A stretch of 64,000 nt of DNA from NCBI GenBank assembly GCA_003971905.1, contig RSEE01000114.1:1-64000 (forward strand), given 5' to 3'. Shown piece by piece: positions 1 through 11,531 of this stretch. Each line of letters begins with the position of its first letter. Within the stretch, counting starts at the first letter, position 1. Origin of the DNA: Moniliella sp. 'wahieum'. Taxonomy: Eukaryota > Basidiomycota > Moniliellomycetes > Moniliellales > Moniliellaceae. The position numbers and the translations under genes are program-made. The notes beneath the pieces are model-generated. The model was not told where the DNA came from and made no database searches. It saw nothing but the letters and a program-made list of their open reading frames with translations.

Positions 1-893
1 TAGCGAAGCTACCCGAAGGGGAGAGAGTTATGCCGAGGCGATAGCGAGCTACCCGAAGGGGAGAGTTGAGAGTTATGCCGAGGCGATAGCGAGCTACCGA
101 AGGGGAGAGAGTTATGCCGAGGCGATAGCGAGCTACCCGAAGGGGAGAGAGTTATGCCGAGGCGATAGCGAGCTACCCGAAGGGGAGAGAGTTATGCCGA
201 GGCGATAGCGAGCTACCGAAGGGGAGAGAGTTATGCCGAGGCGATAGCGAGCTACCGAAGGGGAGAGAGTTATGCGAGGCGATAGCGAGCTACCCGAAGG
301 AGAGAGTTATGCCGAGGCGATAGCGAGCTACCCGAAGGGGAGAGAGTTATGCGAGGCGATAGCGAGCTACCCGAAGGGGAGAGAGTTATGCCGAGGCGAT
401 AGCGAGCTACCGAAGGAGAGAGTTATGCCGAGGCGATAGCGAGCTACCCGAAGGGGAGAGAGTTATGCCGAGGCGATAGCGAGCTACCCGAAGGGGAGAG
501 AGAGTTATGCCGAGGCGATAGCGAGCTACCCGAAGGGGAGAGAGTTATGCCGAGGCGATAGCGAGCTACCCGAAGGGGAGAGAGTTATGCCGAGGCGATA
601 GCGAGCTACCCGAAGGGGAGAGAGTTATGCCGAGGCGATAGCGAGCTACCCGAAGGGGAGAGAGTTATGCCGAGGCGATAGCGAGCTACCCGAAGGGGAG
701 AGAGTTATGCCGAGGCGATAGCGAGCTACCCGAAGGGGAGAGAGTTATGCCGAGGCGATAGCGAGCTACCGAAGGGGAGAGAGTTATGCCGAGGCGATAG
801 CGAGCTACCCGAAGGGGAGAGAGTTATGCCGAGGCGATAGCGAGCTACCGAAGGGGAGAGAGTTATGCCGAGGCGATAGCTCGCTACGAAATC
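1..893. repeat. 40-bp minisatellite array, about 22 copies
   Basis: A direct tandem repeat fills the left edge and continues beyond it. The unit is about 40 bp, with the core GCCGAGGCGATAGCGAGC followed by CTACCCGAAGGGGAGAGAG and TTAT. Units differ almost only by one-base length changes (TACCCG versus TACCG, TGCCG versus TGCG, one or two extra AG), giving 37-42 bp copies. The last copy decays at about 880 into CGATAGCTCGCTACG. All reading frames through it are repetitive, so I call no gene. Subtelomeric or other heterochromatic satellite is an inference from the neighbouring telomere-like block. Confidence 0.95.
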
Positions 894-948
894 GTCCGCT
901 CTATGCAGCATATGCCCTCCGTTTCCCATCCGACGCCCCGTTCAAAAG

Positions 949-1045
949 TTACACCCACCCACCCTAACCCTCACCCCCCTCACCCACCCCACCCTAACCC
1001 TCACCCCCCTCACCCACCCCACCCTAACCCTCCCCCCTCACCCAC
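949..1045 (+). repeat. Telomere-like C-rich block, three 30-bp units
   Basis: Three direct copies of a roughly 30-bp unit containing CACCCACCCCACCCTAACCC followed by TCACCCCCCT. Each copy carries one CCCTAACCC, the fungal telomere C-strand motif, on the plus strand, which is the orientation expected at a left chromosome end. It is not a pure (CCCTAA)n array, so it may be a degenerate interstitial or subtelomeric telomere-related repeat. Confidence 0.75.
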
Positions 1046-1450
1046 CACCATGCCTGACACACCAAGACCAGGCGTCGCATCACAGTGAGAGTGGTAGGGG
1101 TGGATGCTACAGCCTTGGGCTACTCAAACTAACTCACTCCCGTGGTCTTCCAGTCAAAAGTTGTCTCAACCCTGAATGGGTGGGGTGGGCATGCCCTTGT
1201 AACCCCCCACTTTGCTCGTTGTGCGCGTGGCGGTGCGCTCCGACTTGTCCTCCGAAACGTCTCCCGACTCGGCCACCAACTCCACTTGCCCCGCTGAGAG
1301 GGTGGGGGAGGCAGTCTCCGCCAAGGAGGACGACACGGACGCCGCAGTCAATGTCGAGGCCGACGCCGCTCCATGTCGCTGCGGCGGCAGGCGGGGCATT
1401 CGACCAAAGGGCGACTGATACGGCTGGGAACGCAGATGATCGATTGCGTT

Positions 1451-1498
1451 GTGACGTGTGACATGTGACGTGTGATGTGTGACGCGTGACGCGTGACA
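1451..1498. repeat. Heptad array, GTGACRY type
   Basis: About seven 7-bp units of the form TGTGACG, TGTGACA, TGTGATG and CGTGACG in tandem. It is the first of a family of 7-bp-period arrays in the intergenic DNA of this window. Two copies of the ACGCGT hexamer lie at unit junctions. Confidence 0.85.
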
Positions 1499-1634
1499 GG
1501 TGGCAAGGGTCCTAGTGTGGCACGTGTCAAGCAACGCAGTCTCGGTGCCACGAAACCCGGATATGGAAGGATGCTCCAGGCAGCATGCGGGCAGTCTGTC
1601 CATACAGCAGGGCCTGGGGGGTTTCTCCGCCCCA

Positions 1635-1673
1635 TCACATGTCACATGTCACATGTCACATGTCACATGTGAT
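1635..1673. repeat. Heptad array, ATGTCAC type
   Basis: Five tandem copies of the 7-mer ATGTCAC with an almost perfect period, closing with an inverted ATGTGAT. ACATGT repeats here where ACGCGT does in the 1451-1498 array. Confidence 0.9.
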
Positions 1674-2212
1674 GGCGCGTCAAGCAGACCCTCCACCCGA
1701 AACGCCAGATTGATCAAACCCGCCAGGCGCGGGGCACGTGTGGCGAGCGCGTGTGGATACGCGTAGCCACCAGGTGCGGAGCGCGTGTGGCGTTGCTACA
1801 CGCGGGGCGGGTAAATGAAGGCCGGCCCACGTGGCCCCTCCCCAGGGGTGGCTCCATGTGTTCTATGCGCCTAAGGTCCTCCCGTCCCCGCCGGCAAACC
1901 GGCACTGGTGTCTTTGATGGAGGCATGGTGTTCTTTTGCTCGTCTTTCTCGTCCTTCCGGTCACGCGTTCGGCCTACAGGGGGGCTTGGGACGAGATCGG
2001 CAAAGCGGCCCGAAGTCGTGTGGGCGGCGTGCATCCGACAGTGTCTCACACATGCACTTCTCCGTCACTCAAATCGGCGCGCCCGCACCACCACATGTAT
2101 ATATTGCCGGCTGCACATCGCCCCTCCATCGCGCTTCTCAGATCTCACGCTTGAAGAGGGAGAAGAAAGGGGTGAAGATGCGTTTGTTTATGGGCACTTG
2201 AATGTCGCTAAC

Positions 2213-2236
2213 TTCAAGCTTCACGCGTCACGTCAA
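2213..2236. repeat. Short heptad array joining TCAAGCT and TCACGCG units
   Basis: Consecutive 7-mers TTCAAGC, TTCACGC and GTCACGT. It links the AAGCTT-centred and ACGCGT-centred versions of the heptad in one run, as at 21730-21783. Confidence 0.6.
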
Positions 2237-2745
2237 TACGGCCCACGATATCCAGATGTAGAAAGGATGTAAAGGATTTCCGTGATGCGCATCGTGATGA
2301 GACCCTAGATCCTAGATGAGATCGATGAGATCTGAGAGGATTCAGTTTTCCGAACACTTGACCAAATAATGTCGGGTTGGGAAACTGAGATGCGATGGCC
2401 GCGCTTCACTACTATGCTGATGCAAAATAATCATCGTGCGGTAACAGTTTTGGGACTGTGCAAAGGGGAGGAGCGGTACAGGAGATTGCTGCTGTTGCCC
2501 TGATCATTTGGATCATCGCGCCAGTCACACCGAGATCTAAGATCTCATTGACCTATATGCATCACGCGCCTCATGCCTCTCATGGCCACATGATATTGGA
2601 ATCGGTTGAGCTCGGTAAACAGCAACAGTCGTTGAACGGTCAATGATCTTTGAACGCTTTGAATACCGTTGATCGTTGAGGATGCACGATGCGTTGAAAC
2701 ACACGTTTGTTTTGAACGGTGAACGTTGCCAAAGAGTTGAACGTT

Positions 2746-2786
2746 GAACGTCAACGTCAACGTCAACGTCAACGTCAAAGTCAACG
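2746..2786. repeat. GTCAAC hexamer microsatellite
   Basis: About six copies of GTCAAC/GTCAAA, led in by two GTTGAACG units at 2737-2751. On the minus strand it would read as an Asp-Val dipeptide repeat, but no gene surrounds it. Confidence 0.85.
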
Positions 2787-4264
2787 CAACAAGATGAGGA
2801 CGTCATTCCGTGAGACCTCTCAGATCGCAGTAGAGGCTTTTCCCAGCGTCCGAACGTCAACGGTGCCAGGGGGATCTGTCAGCATGTATCGTCGCTTTCG
2901 TGGGGTGTAACATGTGACACCTCTGGCACTGCGTGTTAGGTTTGGATGAGATATGAGATGCCTACATAATATGGATCTGTCCCCTCCAGAAGCTTGCCGT
3001 GCACATCATGGAGAGGCGCGCTGCATGTGAATGTGTTATACGAGACAGAACGTTGTCACAAGATGTCACAAGCCTTGTTACATGATAGGAGCCCTCCTTT
3101 GTTCTGACCTTCTTCTGGTAGGGTATATATGATGGGCCTGTCAAAGAAATTGCTATACTTTCTGGGGCGTCTGTGAGATAGGCGATAAGGGCTAGTAGGG
3201 TAGCCACAGTGCGCCCGGCAGAGATAAGAATGCCTCTGTCGGTAGGCACTCACTATATAGTCTCACTGCTCAGCTGGGCTGAGCTGAGCTGAGGCCGACG
3301 GACTGAATATTGAATGCTGTGAGTTACTGTGATCCTCCCCAAAAACTTTGCGGGAAAGAGGCTGAACGTCCTGGAGTATCCTCGGGGAGCCTGTTTGTGC
3401 TGGTTCCCTGGGGTCGGCTGGTGGTGGTGTGTCCTTGTGTCGGGGATGAGGAGAGGGCTTGGAATCAACGTTAGACGGTAGACGTTGCTTTGTGGGAAGT
3501 ACCTACGGAAGGATCAGTGATCGACGACACGTAGCCCCAACCTTCAAGCAAATAAGCTGGACTGCGCACAAGGCTGCGTCAGACGTAGGCAGCGCCAGAG
3601 AGATTAGGCTGCAGCAGCGCAAGGCAAGATATCTCGAGATATCGACTAAGCCCGTGGCTGCCGCCGGCGCTGCCGTTGATGGACAGGCGGCCGGTGCATG
3701 GGGTCTGCCGGCGGAAGCAGAAGAGGGGGTCGAAAAGGGGGTGCGTTGGAAGCACTTGTTGCAACGCTGGGTGTGTTTGGACGTTGGATCGCCGCCCCAA
3801 CAGGGACCAAGTTGGGATGGATAGCGTGGCGCCTACAACCGCGGGGGGAGCGCATGGCGAAGGCGCAGCGGGACACTGGCCCTGTGCCGAGAAGGCTATC
3901 GCGTGACGGCGATAAATGCGGCTGGCCTAGTGCCCGCCGCCTGCTGGGCGTGATTCAGGCACCCCGGGGGAGACACATGGAGCCGGACACTGGCGCTGTG
4001 CGCCAGGGGCGTAATCTAGGACCAGTGTCGGCCGGTGTGCTATGTATCGCCCCACCTGGCCGTGTGAGGCGAGGCCTGAGGCAGCCATCTGAGACGAGCA
4101 GCGCTGCCCAGAGCACAGCTGGCGGCCCAGTCTCCACCGGCTACTAGTACTAGTTACTAGTTACTAGCTGCTACGTCCGGCTGCCTGCTGTCGTTGGATC
4201 GCCTCACCGCCCCCTGCGTGCTCGTCCACCACCACCACCACCACCCACCACCCCAGCCGCCTCC

Positions 4265-7200
4265 ATGGCTGTCGGCGTCGAGCACCACGCCATGTCGCCG
4301 CCCGTGACGCCCATCCCCATGCCCATGCGCGGCAAGAGCAAGAGCATGTCCATCCCCCACCCGTCCAGCTCGCCGCCTCAGCGCGCCGTCGCCTCTTCGC
4401 CCCACTCGTCGCCGTCTTCCGCCCGCGCGACCCCGCCACCGCCCTGCCCCCCGCCCCACGCCGCCGCTCGGCCGCCTCCCCGCCTGCCCCCGGCCCTCCC
4501 TCGGCCCTCCCCTCGGCCCTCCCCTCGGCCCTCCCCTCCATCCCGCAGCCCGCTCCGACCCACCCACCCGCGCCCCACCCCAAGCGACCGCACCTTTGCC
4601 CGTCCGCCCCGCTCCCGCAGGCGGCCAGCCACAGTGCGTTCCCCCCTCCCCCTGCCACGTGCTGTGGACGCGAGTGTTGCTGACCTGCGCAAAAGGCCCC
4701 CGATCTCCTTCAGATCCAGGTACCGATCTGCCCCTGTTCGCGTCCCCACACCTTTCCGTTCCCATGTCCCGCCGTGGCTCCTCTCCCAGGGGCTCGGGCT
4801 CCCTACCGCCCATCCGGACGCCTTGGCTGGGAGCGGCATGTCGCCGCCCACCTGGGCGGAGAGCGGGGGAGGCCTGTCGCCCGGTTCGGATGGGCTGACC
4901 TTGTCCCAATCCCCTTTCACACGGGAGGAGAAGGGCAAGATGCCTCTTGAAGGTCCTGCGTCCCTCCCTCCGCCCCCTGCGGCGCCGGCAACCAGCGACA
5001 GCTACCCACCGCTTCCCCCCTTTAAACTGGGGTCTACGGTCCTCGCCCCCAGCAACGAAACGCCGATGCAATTTTTCGTCCGTGCCAAGTCAGCTGCATC
5101 CTACGCTAATGTCTTGACAGCATGCGCCTCGTACGCCGATTCCTTCTACATTGATGTCCTGCGTGCCGGCCTAGAAGAGTTTGACTGCCGAGGGGACCCG
5201 CTGGACATGGCCATGCGCCGCTTCTTCCTTCAGGTGCCACTTCCGGGCGAAGCACAGCAGATCGACCGCATGATCGAGAACTTTGCCCGGGGTACCACGT
5301 GTGCAACCCAGATACTTTGACAATCCTGGTGCGTCCCATTCACCTCTGTGGGATGAAGAAAAAAACTGACCCCCCTCCCTCTTGTGCACGCCTACAGATC
5401 CGCCGTATATTCTGGCCATGTCAATCATGATCCTCAACACTGACCACTTCAACAAAAACCTCAAAGTGCATATGACGAAGCCAGCCTATGTCAAAAATAC
5501 GGCTCGCACGGTGCACACGATTCAGACGACCGAGATGTTGGAATACTTTTACGACAATGTGACCTGCTTCCCCTTTGTGTATGGTGACATGCAGGTCAAG
5601 AAGGGTAAGGTGGATCCCTACGCCCTTCTGGGGGGGAAGTACAAGCGACTCGCGCAAGATACTGCGCGCCTCTTCACCCTTCACTCTTCGCTCCACATGG
5701 GGTTGGACTACAGCCAGGTTGATGCTACTCGTATCCTGCGCTACTTTCACGACGCGCCAACGGTGCGCACCATGACCCACATGCCTTTTGCCTCTGCGGG
5801 AGGCGCGCGCCCGGGGCTGGACATTTCGGTACCAGTGGCACCGGTTGTCCAGGTTCTGCGGGTTACAAAGCTGGATGTGGTGCATGGGAGAGAGGAGGTA
5901 CGGGACAAGCGCTACTGGTCTACTCAGGGCAAGGCGCGTCGCTGGGGGCTGCTGCTCACGAGCGCGCAGCTACTAGTGTTTAAAGATCCGACCTATGCCG
6001 ACGTGCTCCTCCAGCATCTCGTTAAGATGAAAGAAAATCCTGCAGTGGGAGAGGAAACGGTCGGTGGATTTGCCCCCGACTTGCACCTGTCTCTGTCGGA
6101 TGCAATGGCGTACTGCGATGAAGAGACAGACAAGGTCCCTTTTGCCTTTAAAGTGCGGTACGAATCGCATATCGGGGGTGGGCGGACCTTTGTGATACAA
6201 ACCTCTTCGGACGCGGACCGGGCAGACTGGATCGCCAAGATCAACTTTTGTGCCACGCTGCGTTGGGCCGGAATGGGGCGGGTGGACTCCCTAACGCCAG
6301 CAGAAGTGTACGCGCTCAGCCATCTCCATGGGAAATCGACGAAGCGCAGCAGCCTGGCCAGCTCAGGAAGCCGCACTAGCCGGGCAAGCTGGGGCCCGCG
6401 CCCATCCACTGCGAGTGGGGCAAGCGAGCGGGATGCCGAGGTGGAGTTGCGGTTGGAGAGCAAGCTAGAAGCAACGGGCAAAGACATTGAAGCGGCCAAT
6501 GCTGCGCTGGCCTCCTACCGCCGCGCCGCACGGCACTACAGCGTGTTTACACCGTTGCAGAAGACCACCAAGGAACGGTTGCTGAGTTCGGCGGGCCAGC
6601 TCGCATCCCAGCTCAACCAGCTGCACCTCGACACGCTCAAGGCTCAGATCCGCCGCGCGGTACTGCTGTTGCCGATTGACGTGTCGCCGCGTGCCTCGCC
6701 CTCCGACCTCCGACCAGCTACAGGCCTTTTCGTTTTCCCCCCGCGTGTCGGGTGAGAAGGATGAAGCGCGGCGAACGCGCGCTTCCACCACCTCCGCTGC
6801 TTCCAGCTTGATGCCGCACGATTCCTGGGGCCACCCTCGCCGGGAACAGCTCGGCAGCCTCCTCCTCCGTCACGGCCTCCACCAGCCAAACGGGCACGAC
6901 AAGCCTATCAGGCCTGCTGGGTAAGGCCAGTGGCAGCACATGGGGATCTTCGCCTTCCTTTTCCTCAGAAGGTGATCAAGAGCATATTAGGTCCGCACCG
7001 CGGGAGCGCGACCGTTCCCTGTCCCAGCAGCTGATGCAAGTTCATTTTTCTTCGTCCGTCTCGTTGGCCCCTTCGACTTCCCTGCCCCCTGTTCCCTCAG
7101 CTCCGTCATCAGCCACGTTATCCCTTTCCCCGCCGTCGCCCCTCACTCCGCTCCGCCGTGCTTCAGCGCTCGGGGGGACCAAGGAGTTTGCCCGCATCAT

Positions 7201-7357
7201 CTCAGGATCCAAGCCTAGCGTCGCCTCCCCACCCAGCTCGGTCGAACGCCGCCCTTCAACTCAGTCCTCTGGATCTGGCTCGGGCTCCGCCGAGGTGCAT
7301 GATGTGTATCGGCAAATCATGTCTTCTCGCTCGGGCCGGAGGCGGGGCCGCAAGTAG
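4265..7357 (+). CDS. Sec7-PH domain Arf guanine-nucleotide exchange factor (Syt1/EFA6 type)
   Basis: Probable Arf GTPase exchange factor of the Golgi, endosome or plasma membrane. The first about 230 residues are Ser/Pro-rich. The Sec7 domain spans about 5060-5600: the motif PLPGEAQQIDR carries the glutamate finger and NTDHFNKNLK is the second Sec7 signature. A PH domain follows (about 5850-6270, ending DRADWIAKINF), then a coiled coil (about 6440-6660) and a Ser/Pro-rich tail ending RSGRRRGRK. One intron, 5329-5397 (donor GTGCGT, acceptor CTACAG), joins DNP to DPPYILAM. Sec7-PH-coil order is typical of Syt1/Yel1/EFA6 proteins. Frame breaks lie at about 5287-5292 (CCCGGGG run), at 5316-5318 (TTT) and twice between 6755 and 6830. 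Correcting one base at each restores Sec7 homology. The start is the first ATG of the open N-terminal frame; 4292 is an alternative. Confidence 0.85.
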
Positions 7358-8613
7358 CCACTGCCCCATTCTTCCCTCTGCGCGCCTCAGCAAAGTGTTT
7401 TGTTTTTTTTTTGCCCCGCATTCCAGTTCGGTGCCTGGACTATCCCTTGTCATTCCTTCATTCCTTATCCACTCCCCAATCCATTCACACACTCTCGCTT
7501 CTCGTTGCGCTGAACTGCTGTAGATAAGATGAGTTGACGACGATGTAGTAGGTAGAGGTCAGCATGCGTGGCTCCTGGGGTGTTACTATGGCCACACCAA
7601 ATGGAACACATCGAACCAATGGCCACTGTGGATGGGGTCAATGGAGCCGGTGCTCTGTGTCCCCAGTCGACCGACTCACCACTACACCAGTGGATGGGAC
7701 GGAAGAAGGGACGGTATGCAAAAGAACAAAACCGCCCGTAACCAACAAACGCGCCCGGACCTCTGAAATAGCCAAGTCGGCCTCCTGTCCCGAGTACGTT
7801 CACGTCTGTTGGCACTGCGGCTGCAGAAGTGTAAAGCTGTAGGCGAGGAAGGTGGTTAGCAAGGTTCTTCATCCTGTCCAGACAAACGCCTAGTACATGA
7901 TCAACGGAACCCCAGTCCGAGTGGCTGGGGCCGCATGGCCATAGGTCAGCAAGGCTGTCGCCTAGCCCAGGCGCGCTACTGCTCCGTTTCCTGCTGGGCG
8001 TTCGCGAGTGCATGTGTGCGCGGTGCACGCAGTCCAACAACAGTGCACTCGCCCACCGAGGTGGAAGAACAGAACGGCAGGCTGTTTGGGGAAGGGCGCC
8101 GATACAGGGACCCGATACAGGGACTTAGGCAGGACATTGTTAGGATCTGGCCGTTGTTGTCCGATGTCGCGGTTGTCATGGTGGCCGCGGCTGCGGTCAA
8201 GAAAGAGGCTGCGCTTGGTACAAAGCGGAACATCGGGACAAGGGCGGCTAGCGGTGGAGGTCGGCGAGGTGGGGCAGGCCATGTCCGCGGGGGGTGGATG
8301 GTGGTGGTGGTGGTGGTGGTGGTGGTGGTGGTGGTGGTGGACGACGCGGCGTTCCAGCGGCCACTGGGCGTATTGGAGTGAGAGCGCGGCGGCAGGCGAC
8401 AGGCACGTTCTATACTGAGGCAGATCAATCGATCATCCATCATCCATCATTACGAAACCAGCTGCAGACAGCTCAGGCCAGTCACTGGCCAGCCCCATCG
8501 TCTCCGCCATCGTCTCCGCCATCGCCTCCGCCATCGTCCCCACCAGCGCCCCCACCAGCGTCCCCACCAGCGCCCCCACCAGCGCCCCCACCAGTGCCTG
8601 TCCTCCACCCGCA
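7358..8613. other. Intergenic spacer
   Basis: It lies between the Sec7 gene and the next plus-strand gene. No gene is supported. It contains a T8 run at 7404-7412, a GTGGTG trinucleotide run at about 8298-8340, and a run of CACCAGCGCCCC repeats at about 8535-8595. Confidence 0.5.
8297..8340. repeat. GGT trinucleotide microsatellite
   Basis: About fourteen uninterrupted GGT units. They create artificial poly-Gly, poly-Val or poly-Trp open frames, which I do not regard as coding. Confidence 0.95.
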
Positions 8614-9836
8614 ATGCTGCCGCCGGTTCTGCTCAGCTACGCGCGCGCCCTCGCCCCGCTCCCCCCACCCGCGCTGCCCCAGGGCGGCCGCAAAGCCAAG
8701 CGCACCGCCGCCCCCACCACTGCCGCCGCGCCCACCACGCGCACCCACCCCGCCCTCCTGCCCCACCCGCACACCGCCTTCGCTCTCCTCCCCGCCAGCT
8801 GGGCCCCCACCGGCTTCCGCCGCCCGCCGCCCACCCTCACATTCCCCGGAGGCAGCACCGGCTCCCCGCTGGAGAATCTGCCCGCCCCCGCTCCTGCCGC
8901 TCCCGCCCCCACCAGCTACGGCCACGGCGTTGACCAGATCCGCCATCCTCCCACCGACCTGCCCCCTGCCTGGATTGTCGCCCTGCCCACGCGTAAGCGC
9001 AAAGCTCATGCGCCCCCGATTCTCCGCCGCCGCCTCGTCGCCGCCGCAAGCCCCTTGCCCGCCGCGCTGGGACCGCCTCTGGCACCGCCCCGCTCAAGCA
9101 GATCCGCGTCAGCTCCACCTCGGCCGAGGGCGCCATGCTCCCCCCCGCCGGCGCTCACAAGGGTCCCGCCCATCCGGCCAGCGGCAGTGGCTGGGTCCAC
9201 CCGCTCAACCAAACCGGCTGGGTCTACGACCAGAACGGCACCCGGAGCGAAGTGTATGCTGTCAAGAACACACGCTTCCCACCGCGCCCCGCACCGCCCT
9301 GGCCAAGCCGCACGAGCAGGCCCTCAAGATAGTCGGCCAGGCGCACAAGGTCCTGGACAAGCTCAATGCTGCCCTGGGTGGCCGTAACTCCTCATCCTCC
9401 GAGGCTGGCGGAGCGGCTGGGCGACGATCACGTGCGCGTGGTGCACGAAGCGTGTCGTTGTCAGCTGGGCGTAGCGCATCTCCTGCAATGCTGGATGAGA
9501 GCGAGGTGGAGCGACGTCCACCCAGCGCGCTGAGCAAAGAGCTCAAGCCCACCGCCTCCCCGGCCTCCCCCGCCACCGAAGAGGAAGAGGAAGCAGGACG
9601 AATGCCGCGGCGCAAAGCGGCGCTGATGGCCGGGACCAAAACCAAAACTCAGTTCCTCGAGGAGGCGATGGTCAAGGACCGCTCCCCCCTCCGCCGCGGG
9701 CGCAGCCAAACTGGCACGCCAACCTCTCCACGCCGTCGCCCAAGCCGCCAAGGCGGCCGCCGTCGCAGTGGGCACCCATCCCTTGCGGTCGGCCGTGGGT
9801 ACTGCGGCAGGAGCGGAGGGGGAGGAGGACGCGTAG
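8614..9836 (+). CDS. Basic, Pro/Ala-rich protein of unknown function
   Basis: Family not recognised. The frame opens at MLPPVLLSYARAL and runs through a Pro/Ala-rich N-terminus with basic patches (GGRKAKR, TRKRKAH). A central segment reads GWVHPLNQTGWVYDQNGTRS. It is followed by a probable helix, EQALKIVGQAHKVLDKLNAA, then an acidic EEEEEAG stretch, the basic PRRKAALMAGTKTK, and an Ala-rich end finishing GTAAGAEGEEDA with a stop at 9834-9836. At least three frame changes are needed (about 9020-9080, 9285-9300 and 9705), each at C- or G-rich sequence. The continuity of low-complexity but non-repetitive coding across breaks, and its position downstream of the Sec7 gene, support a real gene. Basic clusters would suit a nuclear protein, but this is a guess. 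Confidence 0.45.
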
Positions 9837-10549
9837 CCTTCTGTACTGCGCAGGCCATGAGAAGTGATCCTGGCATTGATGGACAGCAGACGGAATAATG
9901 CATTGAGCGTCGTTGGTTCATGGTTCATACGGCAGTGAGTTGAGTCCGTGTGTAGCAGTAGAAGGGACCCTAACGATGGCGCTGTGCCGTGCGTGTTCAG
10001 CGCAAGCGTCACCACCAACACAACCTCCATCGCTCATCTTTACCCTTCCTCCCCTCCCCAACATCAGTGGCCCAACCCCAGGCCGGACTCTCAGCTCAAG
10101 GGAGGGAAAGAAGCGCCCACTTTCGGTTCTAAAAGGCTCGCGAATCGTTCCAGCAGCGTTGACAAGTGACAGTCACTAGCCATGGGATGTGTTGCCTATG
10201 GTGCCCCATCCAATCCATGCCTCCTGTTAGTATACTCGGAACAGATCCACAGCGCAAGAGAACAGACGAGCAACAAGGTCGAGCAACAAGTCGTCACACA
10301 AGCGTGCATCGGCCATAGCATGGGGGTGTACCCGCTGTTGGACCGGGGGCGACATGAGCATGATGTTTATGCCCTTTGTGCCCTTGCGCAAACGCGTCCT
10401 GAAAAAGCCTGATACCCTCTACTTACAGTCTACTCTGTATCGCATATGCAAGTTCTATTTCAGACACAAGGGTTTTTACCCCCACCAAGTGGACAGCACG
10501 GGTGCTCTGAAGAACAGATCACGAGGTATGGGAGGGGGACCAGCGTTTT
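9837..10549. other. 3' spacer between convergent genes
   Basis: Short spacer between the plus-strand unknown gene and the minus-strand SDR gene. I see no conserved frame, RNA gene or notable repeat. Confidence 0.5.
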
Positions 10550-11531
10550 TCACCGCCCCATCCATCCTCCATCCACCACCAACGTTTCTCCCGACACATA
10601 CGCGCTCGCCTGGCTTGCAAGGAACACGGGGTCCCGCAAAGTCTTCGGGTGTCCCCCACCGGTTGGCTGGGATACGCTCACTGATCTGCCGCAGCCGCTG
10701 TGGGTTGGAGAGCAGACCTTCATTCTGTGCAGGGTGTATCCGTCAGTCGTTTTGCCCTTACGCGCAGTATAAGCATCACAACAGGAGCCAAGAGACATAC
10801 CATATCCGTAGCAATGTACCCAGGGCTGTCCCACACAACGCACAACTCTGTTAGCCTCCACAGCCGCACAACAAACAACAGAAGGAGAATGGTACGTACG
10901 CAACTGCGTTGACCTGCACCCCGTTCTTCGACCACTCGTTGCTGAGTGCCTTGACCAGCTGCCCAATGGCGCCCTTGGACGCCGCATACGCCGGGACGGT
11001 CAAGCCGCCCTGGAAGGTAAGGAGCGATGCGAAGTGAATGATCTTTCCGCGCCCGCGTTCGACAAAATGGCGGCCAGCCTGCTGCGAAAGCAGCCAGGCA
11101 GCCTTGAGGTTAACCGTCAAGACATCATCCCAGTCCTGTTCTGTAAATTCAGTCGCAGGATTGCGCCGCTGGATGCCAGCTGCGTTGAGGAAGATTTCCA
11201 GTCCACCCAGCTTCTCCAGCGCCCGGGGTACCACGTCCCGCACCGTCGATAGGTCTGCCAAGTCGCCCACCACACTCGTGTGTCCGCCCTCGACTGGTGG
11301 GAGAGCAGCAACAGCCTTCGTGGCATCCGTGCCAGGGCGTACGACCAGACACACTCGCGCCCCGGCCTGCGCGAGTGCCACCGCACACGCTTGGCCGATT
11401 CCACGGGTGCCACCCGTCACCAGTGCCCGCTGTCCGTCCAGACGGAAGAGGGAGAGGACGGGGGCGGACGGCGTGAGGGGGCAGTGGGGCTGGGAAGGAT
11501 CGCCAACAACAAGGTTGCTCATTGTGGACAC
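10550..11531 (-). CDS. Short-chain dehydrogenase/reductase, 2-deoxy-D-gluconate 3-dehydrogenase-like
   Basis: NAD(P)-dependent SDR, probably acting on a sugar acid or polyol. It has the nucleotide-binding TGGTRGIG motif near residue 38, NAAG, the catalytic Ser in HFASLLTF, and the YAASK Tyr-Lys pair. It ends [15 protein letters not shown], as in KduD-type enzymes. Two introns: 10826-10899 (GTACGT...ACAG, joining NAVA to PGYIATDM) and 10725-10800 (GTATGT...GCACAG, joining ATDM to NEGLLSNP). A one-base break sits in the C run at about 10629: upstream reads [11 protein letters not shown] and downstream [11 protein letters not shown] in another frame. The ATG at 11529-11531 opens [11 protein letters not shown]; a second ATG follows three codons later. 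Length about 270 aa is normal for the family. Substrate cannot be set from sequence. Confidence 0.85.

Larger units (their letters stand above)
1046..4264. other. Gene-free subtelomeric-like spacer
   Basis: No reading frame here shows a recognisable protein or splice-supported structure. Open frames of up to about 170 codons exist on both strands, as expected in GC-rich DNA. The stretch holds heptad arrays (1451-1498, 1635-1673, 2213-2236) and a GTCAAC hexamer array (2746-2786). An ACTAGTTACTAGTTACTAG run at 4146-4167 and a CAC run at 4226-4256 precede the next gene. Confidence 0.6.

Noticed and set aside
1-893. CRISPR-like array
   Set aside because: Units are contiguous with no unique spacers; this is a plain tandem minisatellite in a eukaryotic genome.
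4157-5071. Long minus-strand frame (304 codons) opposite the Sec7 gene N-terminus
   Set aside because: Gly/Arg-rich antisense of a Pro-rich coding region; GC-rich DNA gives such shadows. The plus strand has the Sec7-supported frame.
8294-8620. Poly-Gly/poly-Trp frames
   Set aside because: Created by the GGT microsatellite.
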